From contig OY282370.1 of the NCBI GenBank assembly GCA_958295745.1, positions 744,001 through 808,000 on the forward strand: a stretch of 64,000 bases of DNA. The letters run 5' to 3'. This document shows positions 45,083 to 53,684 of the stretch, in pieces. The notes beneath the pieces are model-generated. The model was not told the origin of the DNA. It searched no databases and saw only the letters and a list, made by a program, of their open reading frames with translations. Positions within the stretch are counted from its first letter, which is position 1, and each line of letters begins with the position of its first letter. This stretch comes from an uncultured Acidimicrobiia bacterium (GTDB lineage: Bacteria; Actinomycetota; Acidimicrobiia; Spongiisociales; Spongiisociaceae). A program made the position numbers and the translations under genes.

Positions 45083-45614
45083 CAGTACACCTGGTGGGCT
45101 TCTTTGAACTGGACCGGGACCGCCCCCACCCCGAAGTCCCGCCGAAGCGGATGGCCTTCCCAGTCGTCGGGCATCAAGATCCGGGTGAGGTCGGGGTGGC
45201 CCTCGAAACGGATGCCGAACATGTCGTAGACCTCGCGCTCCAGGAAGTTGGCGCCCGGATAGACGGAAACCAGGGAAGGCGCCGCCGGATCGTCTCCCGG
45301 CACCGGAACCAGGATGCGGAGGCGGCGGTTGCGCCGCAGGGAAATGAGGTTGACCACCAGCTCGAAGCGGACGCGGCGCTTCCCCAGATAGTCCACGGCG
45401 GTGATGTCGGAGCACATCTCGAAACCGGCCTCCCGGGCGGCAGCCGCCAGCTTCGCCAGACCCTCGGGGCCTACTCGAACAACATCGTCGCCGGCGGAAA
45501 CCCCGGCTTCGGCGCCGGGCGCCGCCGCCAACAGGCCGGCCAGCAGATCGTCCGCGGCCGGCGGCTCGCCTGCGGCCTCGGGAGCGGCGGGGCGGGCTGC
45601 GGCCTCCCCCGACA

Positions 45615-45615
<1 letters not shown>
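45082..45615 (-). CDS. nuoC: NADH-quinone oxidoreductase subunit C
   Basis: The 30-kDa-type subunit, 177 residues. After an Ala/Pro-rich N-terminus comes FEMCSDITAVDYLGKRRVRFELVVNLISLRRNRRLRI and the signature PGANFLEREVYDMFGIRFEGHPDLTRILMPDDWEGHPLRRDF. NuoC and NuoD are separate here. Starts by a TGATG overlap with nuoB. Confidence 0.97.
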
Positions 45616-46084
<469 letters not shown>

Positions 46085-46085
<1 letters not shown>

Positions 46086-46507
46086 CAGGCGGCCATCTCC
46101 TGTGCGGCTTCGGCGGGGGGGGCGGCCCGATACCGGGCCCGGCGGGAGACGTTCCAGTCCAATGCGCCCCGTTTCCACACGTAGCCGAGCGTCTCCACGA
46201 TCATCAGGGTGAACACCGTCACCGCCGCCACCCCGCCCCACCCGAGCTCCCCGAACACCGACGCCCAGGCGAACAGGAAGACGATCTCGACGTCGAAGAT
46301 CACGAACAGGATCGCCACCAGGTAGAACTTGACCGGAAACCGCTGGATGGGCTCGGCCTCCGTGACGATCCCGCATTCGTAGGGTTCCAGCTTCTCGGGC
46401 GTGGGCCGCTTGTAGGAGATCAGGTAGGAAACGACCAACGACACACCGGCGAATGCGGAAGCCAAGATGAACATCACCGCGATAGGGAGATAGTCAGAGA
46501 GCTCCAA
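46085..46507 (-). CDS. nuoA: NADH-quinone oxidoreductase subunit A
   Basis: Small membrane subunit of 140 residues with three TM helices. The loop [48 protein letters not shown], with its conserved Cys and Asp/Glu, identifies it. I start at TTG 46507 ([16 protein letters not shown]), which has GAGGGAAGG directly upstream; the first ATG would remove half of TM1. First gene of the nuo operon. Confidence 0.94.
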
Positions 46508-46532
46508 ACCTTCCCTCGTGTCAGGAGGCCCT

Positions 46533-46561
46533 AGATTAGGAAACCACCCGCCCTCCGCCAA
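46533..46561 (-). promoter_or_regulatory. nuo operon promoter
   Basis: Minus strand TTGGCG (46561-46556), 17 bp, TAATCT (46538-46533). The expected start point is about 20 bp before nuoA. No Rex-type palindrome (TTGTGA...TCACAA) is visible around it. Confidence 0.65.
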
Positions 46562-46637
46562 AACGACCCCACCCCCTCCGCAGTCCGGGTCGCCGGGTGA
46601 ATCTCGAGCGTAATCGTCTCGGACGGGTCCGGTCCTC

Positions 46638-47885
46638 TCACCGCTGAATCGGCAGGAGATGGGTGAGCTCCGCGGCGGACACCTGTGTGTTGCCGGTGAG
46701 CAGGCGCACCCTCTCCCCCACCTCGGGGGCGCTGAGGGCGGCAAGCAGGGCAGGCCAGTCGATCTCGGGGCCGAAGTGCCCGTGGGGTCTGATCACATTT
46801 ACATGGTTCTCGCCCATGAACTCCATCCCGTCCGGGATCGATGCGCACCTGAGCTCGGCCGATCCGACCGCTCCGACGATGCGGTTGGCGACGATGGCCG
46901 GGCCGACCAAGGGCTTGCGGTCGGTCGCTATGAACTGCGGGTGCTTGTGATCCGGAAGGAGGCGCAGCTCGTCCCTGATGTTGTGGGCCCAGATCAGAGG
47001 AACGGTCTCGGCGCCGGGGCGGCGGCGCAGGTCCGGCTTGTGCTGATTCCAGACCACCGTACCGGTCACCGCTTCGTAGCCGAGGTCGAACAGGGTGCTC
47101 CGACCGGCGAACGAGGCTTCCAACATCGCCGGGTCTTCGGAGAAGATGGTGCGGCGGAAACCGGCGGCGGGATTCTCTTTCACGAAGACGTGACGGCCGG
47201 TGTCTCGTTCCCCGCGTCGCAGCACCATCAGCTGGACGGGTGTCTGCGCTTGGTCGAAAAGGGACTGGTCGCGGTGTATCTCGAGGAACTCCACCGCGGA
47301 CTGTTCCATCAGGTAGCCGCGCAGCCGCTCGAAATAGGCGCCGTTGTTCATGGAAGGCGGAATTACATAGGCGAGCTGACCCCCCGGACGCAACGCCTCC
47401 ATCCCCGCCTGGAAGAACAAAGCAAAGATGTTGACCCGACCCGAGATCACCCGGGCGTAATAGGTCCTGACCTCACGGTAGGCGTTGAACTGGAAGTAGG
47501 GCGGGTTGCCGATGACGAGATCGAACGGCGGCCCCTGGTACGGATCGAGGGCCGAACGCCGGTGCAGCCGGGCTTCTGGCGCCAGCCTGGAAGCCGCCGA
47601 CAGAACGGCGTGGTCCACGTCCCACCCGTGTACCTCCGCCCCCGGCTCTCGGTCGAGCACCGACCTGAGAAACTCGCCGGTGCCGACACCGGGGTCCAGC
47701 ACCCGCATCCCCTCGAACAGATCGCAGTGGTCCAGCAATCTCTCCCGCAACGGAGCAGGCGTCATGTACTGCCCAAGCCGTTTGCGGCGGTGGATCGAGG
47801 CATCGGCCAGCCACTCCCTCGTCTCCTGCGAAAGGCCGTCATGTTTCGATCGGACGCCTACTGCTCTGCCCTCCTCCCAAAACAT
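46638..47885 (-). CDS. N6-adenine DNA methyltransferase
   Basis: A gamma-type class I methyltransferase of 415 residues. RKRLGQYMTPAPLRERLLDH precedes motif I VLDPGVGTGEFLRSVL; the catalytic motif IV is VIGNPPYFQF (NPPY); GGQLAYVIPPSMNNGAYFERLR follows. A C-terminal half of about 200 residues probably recognises the DNA target, as in TaqI-like enzymes. No restriction nuclease gene lies beside it; the Mrr-like gene is 46 kb away. The start is unsettled: ATG 47885 is chosen, TTG 47906 is possible. It sits between the nuo operon and argJ, both on the same strand. Confidence 0.86.
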   Translation of the reverse strand: MFWEEGRAVGVRSKHDGLSQETREWLADASIHRRKRLGQYMTPAPLRERLLDHCDLFEGMRVLDPGVGTGEFLRSVLDREPGAEVHGWDVDHAVLSAASRLAPEARLHRRSALDPYQGPPFDLVIGNPPYFQFNAYREVRTYYARVISGRVNIFALFFQAGMEALRPGGQLAYVIPPSMNNGAYFERLRGYLMEQSAVEFLEIHRDQSLFDQAQTPVQLMVLRRGERDTGRHVFVKENPAAGFRRTIFSEDPAMLEASFAGRSTLFDLGYEAVTGTVVWNQHKPDLRRRPGAETVPLIWAHNIRDELRLLPDHKHPQFIATDRKPLVGPAIVANRIVGAVGSAELRCASIPDGMEFMGENHVNVIRPHGHFGPEIDWPALLAALSAPEVGERVRLLTGNTQVSAAELTHLLPIQR

Positions 47886-47928
47886 CGCCGCCGGGCGCGA
47901 CACCAACCGGGGGGTGCGGCCCGGTCGG

Positions 47929-49131
47929 TCAGGTGGTGTAGTCGGCGTTGATGCGGACGTAGCCGTCGGTGAGGTCGCAGCCGTATACGGTGAAGCCGCC
48001 CTCGGCTAGACCGCCGGGGCCGTTTCCCGGAATGCCCAGGCTGACGTGGATCAACACCTCCGGGAGGGCCAGGTATTCCTCCAGGGACGTCAGAAGCTCC
48101 GGGGTAACCGGGTTGGGGTACACCTCGACGGCCCCGAACCGGATCACCACCCTCTCCTGGTCGATGTCTTCGTCGTAGCACTTGCCCACCGCCATCGCCA
48201 CCCGCCCCCAGTTGGGGTCGCGCCCGTGGACGGCGGTCTTCACCAGCGGCGAGTTCACTATCGACTTCGCCACCCGCTTGGCCTGGACGTCGTCGCGGGC
48301 CTGGTCCACCGTCACCACTATCAGCGTCTCGGCGCCCTCGCCGTCGGCGGCCAGCTGGCGGGTCAGATCCAGGCACACCTCATACAGGGCGGCCTCTAGG
48401 TCGGCCTCGTCTACCGGCCCGGCTCGGCCCGAGGCCAATACCACCGCCATGTCGCTGGTGGAGGTGTCGGTGTCGATGCTGAGAGCGTTGAAGGTGCGGG
48501 CCGCCACCCTGCGCAGCACGGCGTCGAGCACGGGGGGTTCCACCTCTGCGTCGGTTGCGGCCACCGCCAGCATGGTCGCCATGTCCGGTTCGATCATGCC
48601 TACCCCCTTGGCGATGCCCACCACCCGGGCCGGTCCGGCCTCAGCGGCGGACACCTTGGGATGGGTGTCGGTGGTCATCATCGCCCGGGCGGCATCCCAG
48701 GCCGAACCCGGGGAGTCGAACACCGCGGCGCCCGGACGCAGCCCAGTCATGTAGCGGCGGATGCGCTCCATGGGGTACTGCACCCCGATCACCCCGGTGG
48801 ATGCCACGATCACCTCCTCGGCGGCGCAACCCACCGCTAGGGCGGTCAGGCGGGCCAGCTCGGCGGCGTTGACGGCGCCCTGCGCCCCGGTGGCCACGTT
48901 GGAGTTCTTGGAAAGCACCACCACGGCCCGCGCCCGGCCGTCGGCGAGGTTGGCGCGGCTCAGGGTGATGCTCGGCCCGACGAACCTGCTCTGTGTGAAC
49001 ACCCCGGCGGCGGCGGTCCCCTCACCCGAGGAGAGGATCATCACATCGTCGGTGTGGTCCTTTATCCCGATGTTGCCGCGGTGCAACCCGAACCCGTCGG
49101 GGAACTCCACATCCGGTGCGTCTTCCGCCAT
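47929..49131 (-). CDS. argJ: Glutamate N-acetyltransferase / ornithine acetyltransferase
   Basis: Arginine synthesis enzyme that recycles the acetyl group. The 400-residue precursor cleaves itself into two chains before the Thr of EPDMATMLAV (MATM is the nucleophile motif). VVLSKNSNVATG, EVIVASTGVIGVQYPM, GIAKGVGMIEPDMATM, SIDTDTSTSDMAVVL and GRDPNWGRVAMA are the family motifs. The presence of TGVIG and the length are normal. No other arginine gene is nearby, so the regulator and partners lie elsewhere. Confidence 0.96.
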   Translation of the reverse strand: MAEDAPDVEFPDGFGLHRGNIGIKDHTDDVMILSSGEGTAAAGVFTQSRFVGPSITLSRANLADGRARAVVVLSKNSNVATGAQGAVNAAELARLTALAVGCAAEEVIVASTGVIGVQYPMERIRRYMTGLRPGAAVFDSPGSAWDAARAMMTTDTHPKVSAAEAGPARVVGIAKGVGMIEPDMATMLAVAATDAEVEPPVLDAVLRRVAARTFNALSIDTDTSTSDMAVVLASGRAGPVDEADLEAALYEVCLDLTRQLAADGEGAETLIVVTVDQARDDVQAKRVAKSIVNSPLVKTAVHGRDPNWGRVAMAVGKCYDEDIDQERVVIRFGAVEVYPNPVTPELLTSLEEYLALPEVLIHVSLGIPGNGPGGLAEGGFTVYGCDLTDGYVRINADYTT

Positions 49132-49197
49132 ACCGCGATATTAGCTCTGATCATCGACCTGAGCGTTCATGTGATCCCGCGGTATGAGCGGGGGCCG

Positions 49198-49941
49198 TCA
49201 GTCGGCAGCGGCGATAAGAGCGGGTTCCCCGACCAATTGGCCTTCGACCCAAGCCAACCGTTCCCCGTAGGCACCGACCTGCCCACTGACCTTCTCGAAC
49301 CCCTCGTGCATCTCTTTACGGAGCTCGGTAGACCCACCGTGCATCTCCTTGCGGATCTCGGTGAACCCCTCGTGCATCCCCTTGCGGAGCTGGGCGGTCT
49401 CCCCACGCATCTCCCCACGAAACTCAGCCCACTCCCCACGCATCTCCCCACGAAACTCAGCCCACTCCCCACGCATCTCATCACGAAACTGGACCATCTC
49501 CCCGCGTATTTCATCACGAAACTCGGCCATCTCCCCGCGTATTTCATCACGAAACTCGGCCATCTCCCCGCGTATTTCATCACGAAACTGGACCATCTCC
49601 CTACGCATCTCCCCACGAAACTCAGCCCACTCCCCACGCATCTCATCACGAAACTGGACCATCTCCCTACGCATCTCATCACGAAACTCGGCCCACTCCC
49701 CACGCATCTCATCACGAAACTGGACCATCTCCCTACGCATCTCCCCACGAAACTCAGCCCACTCCCCACGCATCTCATCACGAAACTGGACCATCTCCTT
49801 GCGGATCTCGATCATTTCCTTGCGGAGCTCCAGCATCTCCCTGCGGTCGCTTATCTGGATGCGCATCACCCATCCGAAGACAGCGACGAACAGAGCTCCG
49901 ACGAAGGCGAGGATTACGTAGACGATCTGAGGATCCATCAT
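49198..49941 (-). CDS. Membrane-anchored hendecad-repeat coiled-coil protein
   Basis: A 247-residue protein with an N-terminal TM helix (IVYVILAFVGALFVAVFGWVM) followed by about fifteen 11-residue repeats of the form EMVQFRDEMRG / EWAEFRGEMRR, then a diverged tail (GFTEIRKEMHGGSTELRKEMHEGFEKV). Hendecad repeats form long right-handed coiled coils. At DNA level these are near-identical 33-bp units (about 49395-49800), so copy number may vary. The start ATG 49941 lies 10 nt after a TACTAT box, again suggesting a leaderless mRNA. Function unknown; a structural or tethering role is inference. Confidence 0.8.
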   Translation of the reverse strand: MMDPQIVYVILAFVGALFVAVFGWVMRIQISDRREMLELRKEMIEIRKEMVQFRDEMRGEWAEFRGEMRREMVQFRDEMRGEWAEFRDEMRREMVQFRDEMRGEWAEFRGEMRREMVQFRDEIRGEMAEFRDEIRGEMAEFRDEIRGEMVQFRDEMRGEWAEFRGEMRGEWAEFRGEMRGETAQLRKGMHEGFTEIRKEMHGGSTELRKEMHEGFEKVSGQVGAYGERLAWVEGQLVGEPALIAAAD

Positions 49942-50096
49942 GACGGCCAAGATAGTACCGAACCCATCCGGTTACCACAGGAACCGCCGAATTTTTTTGT
50001 CGATCTGGGCCCGGTGCGTGTGCTGTTCCCTTCACCCGCGGTCGGCCCCTCCGACCGGAGACCCAGACGTGTCCGTCACTGCCGATGATCCCAGGC

Positions 50097-50158
50097 CATG
50101 AAGTTGCTCGACACCTGTGACGCCCGCCCAACGCCCCGGCCATGAACAACCGGGGTTA
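50097..50158 (+). repeat. Dispersed CCATGAAC element, copy D (long form)
   Basis: Ends in CCCCGG-CCATGAACAA-CCGGGG (50134-50155), a 6-bp stem with a 10-nt loop, 15 bp before the rex start. A 60-bp block starting CATGAAGTTGCTCGAC matches a block on the other side of rex (copy E). Confidence 0.55.
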
Positions 50159-50169
50159 ACCTCCGGCCG

Positions 50170-50829
50170 ATGAAGGGGACCCTCCCGGCCGCCACCGTCG
50201 AACGCCTACCCCGCTACCTGCGTTGCCTCGAGATGCTCGCTCCCTCCCGTGTGACCATATCGTCCAAGGAGCTGGCCCGGCTCAGCAACCTGAACGCCGC
50301 CGGGGTGCGCAAGGACCTGTCCTATCTCGGTTCTTTCGGCATGCGGGGGGTGGGCTACCACGTGGACGAGCTGGCCGCCCGCATCCGCCGGACGCTCGGT
50401 ATGACCGAGGACCGGACGGTGGTGGTGATAGGGATAGGGAACCTGGGCTCGGCCCTCGCCAACTACGGAGGGTTCGGCAACCGGGGTTTTCGGATAGTCG
50501 GGCTGTACGACGCCGACCCGGCCAAGGTGGGCCGCAAGGCGGGCGGGATCACCATCCGCCCCATCGAACGGCTGGCGAAAGACGCCGAGACCACCGATAT
50601 CGCGGTAGGCATCATCGCCACCCCCGCCAAGGCCGCCCAAGGGGTGGCCGCTCTCCTGTCCGAAGCCGGAGTTCCCTCTATCCTGAACTTCGCCCCCACC
50701 GTGCTGAACGTCCCCGACGGCATCCATCTGCGCCAGGTGGACGTGGCTACGGAGCTTCAGATCCTCGGCTTCTACATGGCGGGCCGGAACCGGACGGGCG
50801 GCGCATCCCATCCCGACGACCCCGGTTGA
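50170..50829 (+). CDS. rex: Redox-sensing transcriptional repressor Rex
   Basis: A 219-residue repressor that senses the NADH/NAD+ ratio. The winged-helix N-terminus is LPRYLRCLEMLAPSRVTISSKELARLSNLNAAGVRKDLSYLGSFGMRGVGY, typical of Rex; the Rossmann domain has VVVIGIGNLGSALANY (GxGxxG) and FRIVGLYDADPAKVG with the Asp that selects NAD(H). It usually represses cytochrome and NADH-dehydrogenase genes, and the nuo and bc operons flank it here. It starts 15 bp after CCATGAAC element D. Confidence 0.96.
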   Translation: MKGTLPAATVERLPRYLRCLEMLAPSRVTISSKELARLSNLNAAGVRKDLSYLGSFGMRGVGYHVDELAARIRRTLGMTEDRTVVVIGIGNLGSALANYGGFGNRGFRIVGLYDADPAKVGRKAGGITIRPIERLAKDAETTDIAVGIIATPAKAAQGVAALLSEAGVPSILNFAPTVLNVPDGIHLRQVDVATELQILGFYMAGRNRTGGASHPDDPG

Positions 50830-50923
50830 ACGCCATCACCCGCAGCGATGCGCCGTTCCCTTCATCCACCGGGCGGCCTTCTTACCGGGGCGGAGGGGGT
50901 AGTTGCGACAGATGACCTCGGTT

Positions 50924-50978
50924 CATGAGGCTGCTCGATGTCTGTTCCGTCCACCCCGACCATGAACGATCAGGGTTC
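50924..50978 (+). repeat. Dispersed CCATGAAC element, copy E (long form)
   Basis: Core CCCCGACC-ATGAAC-GATCAGGG (50954-50975) with an upstream block CATGAGGCTGCTCGAT matching copy D. It ends against the stop codon of the SNF2 gene. Confidence 0.55.
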
Positions 50979-53205
50979 AGACGTCCAACCCCAGGCGGCG
51001 TCTCTCGAGCTCGATGATGCGCCGCTCCCATTCGACCTGGGAGACAACTGCCTCCTTGCTCTCGAGGCCGGCAACATCGACGGCCTCGGGCGCGGCGTCC
51101 TTCATAGTGCTCGATCGGACGTAATCGGCAAACAGGGCCGACTTGCGGGCGAGGATGGCGAGCATCCGCTCGTCGACGCTGTTCTCGGTGAGGAGGCGAT
51201 GAACCTCGACGGGGCGAACCTGCCCCAACCGGTGACACCTTGCGATCGCCTGCTCTTCGGTGGACGGCTTCCACTGGGGCTCGGTCAAGATGACGACCGA
51301 CGCGGCCTGGATGTTGAGCCCGACGCCCCCGGCCTGGATTTGGCTTATCAGGACCGCCGGCCTCCGCAGGGCGGAGAATCGATCCACCAGCAGCTGGCGT
51401 TGGGGCGCCGGCACGCTGCCGGTCAGAGTGCCTACGGAGAGCGGCCCGAGTGCTTCATGCACCCGCCGGATCACTTTGAGGAAGAACGAAAAAACAACCA
51501 CCTTGCGACCGTTGTCCGCGGCTTCTTCGGCGATCTCGACAAGCCGGCGCAACTTGGGTGATTCTTCGGGGGGGTCGGTCATGAATGCGGCTCTCCGCAT
51601 GGTCATGAAGTTCCTGCTGATGACGGCCTGCAGGTACGACACGGCGGCCGCACCCTCGAGCCTCGACCATTCCGCCGTCTCGACCTTCGGTGGAAGCTCA
51701 TCGAGTACGTCGGTCTGGTTGCGCCGGAGATATACAGGCGCCACCGCCTTGCGAAACGCGTCCGCGCCGGCGATCCCATCGGTCGCGCGGATGGTCGAAG
51801 CGATATCGGACCTGACGTGGTTCACCAGCGTACGGAACTCCTCGACCCGGTTCTCCATAGGCGTTCCGCTCATCAACAGCGAATACTTCGACCGGCTCAG
51901 CCAGGAACGGACAGCCCGGGTGCGGATCGCATCGGGATTCTTCACATAGTGGGCCTCGTCTACCACCACCGCTGTGATCTCGATGTGGGGAAGGTCGAGC
52001 GTCCGGAGGGTGTCGAAGGTGGTGACGGCCACGCCCCCTCGACCGACCCATTGGCGGAGGAGGCGGTCCCGGCCGGCGCCGTGGAGCCGCCATATCCGTT
52101 CGAGTCGTGAGTGCCGCCGGATCTCGTGTTCCCAATTCACCAACACGCTGGCCGGACACACAACGAGGAAGTGCCTGGCGCCGTGTGAGCGCAGATGGCA
52201 CAGTACCGCCAAGGCCTCGATGGTCTTGCCGAGACCCATCTCGTCGCCCAGGATGATCCGCCTCTGGACCAGGGCGAACTTGGCGCCGAAGGATTGATAG
52301 CCGCGAAGCGACGCGCCGAGCAGGGAGGTGTCGAGGTCGAATCCTCTGATCCGTTCGACGATCTCCTTCGGAACGAATCCCTGGGAAGCGTCGACATCCA
52401 GACCCAACCCGACGACCTCGATCAACAACCCGTTGTATGCCACGGACCTGGCGGCGTAGTCGTCCCAGACCCCCGACACCCTGTTCGGAAGGCCGGACAA
52501 CCGTTGCTCTACCTTCGTCATCTCAGAGCCGAGCGCGCTCGCGGCCGGGCTGTCCACGAGCGCGGCCAGCCGCTCGAGCGCCGCCCTCCCCGCCTCCTTC
52601 CGCCGCCGCCCGGCCAAGGACCGCCGGACCGGGTTGGCCTCGAGACGAGCAGCTTTCATGTCGGCCTCGACGGCCCGTGTCATTCCCTCGATCCTGGAAC
52701 GCAGGGGCTCTATGTTGCGGCGCGCGGCTTCGAGCGCCCGTAGGGCAGACAGCAGGGAGGTCTGCTCCGCCGGCCGGCCTGCGACGTCGAAGCGAACCCC
52801 GGGATCCTTGCGAAGAGCAGCCTCCACCTCGAGTGAGGCGGCGGTGACCTGTTCCGAGGTGTGAGGGCCGACGCCTTTGATCGATTCGAGCCCGCGGCGG
52901 CCGGCTGCCCGAACGTCGGCGACGGTGCGAAGCCCGGCGGATTCGATCGCGCCGAGGCGGAGCCCCCCTCCTGCCGCCTTCTTCAATGTGCTGAGCGGCA
53001 TGTTCGACATCTGTTGGAGGGCGGCGCGTTCGCGCTCCTTCTCATAGGCGGCGATGACGTTGCGTTCGGCCGGGGGCAGAAAGCCGAGCAACGCCGCGGC
53101 CCGGGACCGGAAACGGGCGGCCCGCGAGAGCACCCGCATGGCGGAACGAACAGAACGGTATAAGGACGCGGCCCGTGACCAGAGGCTCGGGGCTCGCGAG
53201 CTCAC
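50977..53205 (-). CDS. SNF2-family helicase with N-terminal helix-hairpin-helix
   Basis: A 742-residue SF2 ATPase. The N-terminus contains a helix-hairpin-helix-like DNA-binding segment (LESIKGVGPHTSEQV) and a long Arg/Ala coiled-coil region. The ATPase has LRGYQSFGAKFAL, Walker A GDEMGLGKTIEAL, VVCPASVLVNWEHEIRR, the DEAH box VVVDEAHYVKN and LLMSGTPMENR; the second lobe has VVVFSFFLKVI, SQIQAGGVGLNIQAASVVILTEPQWKPSTEEQAIARCHRLGQ. It begins at GTG; an ATG 22 codons in is possible. The C-terminus is acidic. No neighbouring methylase or nuclease suggests which system it serves; DNA repair or phage defence are possibilities. Confidence 0.88.
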   Translation of the reverse strand: MSSRAPSLWSRAASLYRSVRSAMRVLSRAARFRSRAAALLGFLPPAERNVIAAYEKERERAALQQMSNMPLSTLKKAAGGGLRLGAIESAGLRTVADVRAAGRRGLESIKGVGPHTSEQVTAASLEVEAALRKDPGVRFDVAGRPAEQTSLLSALRALEAARRNIEPLRSRIEGMTRAVEADMKAARLEANPVRRSLAGRRRKEAGRAALERLAALVDSPAASALGSEMTKVEQRLSGLPNRVSGVWDDYAARSVAYNGLLIEVVGLGLDVDASQGFVPKEIVERIRGFDLDTSLLGASLRGYQSFGAKFALVQRRIILGDEMGLGKTIEALAVLCHLRSHGARHFLVVCPASVLVNWEHEIRRHSRLERIWRLHGAGRDRLLRQWVGRGGVAVTTFDTLRTLDLPHIEITAVVVDEAHYVKNPDAIRTRAVRSWLSRSKYSLLMSGTPMENRVEEFRTLVNHVRSDIASTIRATDGIAGADAFRKAVAPVYLRRNQTDVLDELPPKVETAEWSRLEGAAAVSYLQAVISRNFMTMRRAAFMTDPPEESPKLRRLVEIAEEAADNGRKVVVFSFFLKVIRRVHEALGPLSVGTLTGSVPAPQRQLLVDRFSALRRPAVLISQIQAGGVGLNIQAASVVILTEPQWKPSTEEQAIARCHRLGQVRPVEVHRLLTENSVDERMLAILARKSALFADYVRSSTMKDAAPEAVDVAGLESKEAVVSQVEWERRIIELERRRLGLDV

Positions 53206-53330
53206 GGCTGCCGGGGATCAGCCGGAGGCGTTCGAGACCTTCGGTATGCCGTGCGGGCGGGGGCAGGCGGCCCTATGAGATCAGGCGGCCCTATGGGATT
53301 CTGTGAAGTCCGGATCATCGGCCGCCGGAT

Positions 53331-53684
53331 TCATTCCCGTTCCTGGTCGCGTTCGTAGCGGTGGAGGGCTACCAAGAACATGACGAAGAGGATGGCGGAG
53401 GCAAAGGTGAAAGCACCCGGAATGATCCTTATCTCGAAGGCGTTCAGGCCCTCGAAGTCGACCGGGCGCGGGCCGCGGGGCGCGTAGAGCACGAACAGGA
53501 TTGAGTTGATGGTCGTCCATCCGAAGATGCCCGCCCCCAGCACCAGGATCGCCAGACGCTTGCCCAGGTTGGTGTACTGCAGCAGATACACGGAGCCGAA
53601 GAACACCAGCAGCGCCGCCAGGGTGAGCACGATCCCCGTGAACAGGAGGTTCTGCGAGAGGAGGGCCCTGAACAGCTCGCGCAT
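53331..53684 (-). CDS. Small membrane protein of the cytochrome bc cluster
   Basis: A 117-residue protein with about three to four TM helices (LLFTGIVLTLAALLVFFGSVYLLQYT, LAILVLGAGIFGWTTINSILFVLY, FTFASAILFVMFLVALHRY). It begins directly after the diheme cytochrome stop codon and is the last gene of the bc operon. I do not recognise a family. Likely an accessory or assembly subunit (inference from position). Confidence 0.65.
   Translation of the reverse strand: MRELFRALLSQNLLFTGIVLTLAALLVFFGSVYLLQYTNLGKRLAILVLGAGIFGWTTINSILFVLYAPRGPRPVDFEGLNAFEIRIIPGAFTFASAILFVMFLVALHRYERDQERE

Noticed and set aside
46508-46637. A Rex operator upstream of nuoA.
   Set aside because: No TTGTGA...TCACAA-like palindrome can be seen, so regulation by Rex is only a possibility from gene neighbourhood.
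49349-49921. The regular 33-bp repeats as a CRISPR array or plus-strand repeat protein.
   Set aside because: Units are contiguous without spacers and make sense only as minus-strand hendecad codons; the other frames are shadows of the same repeat.
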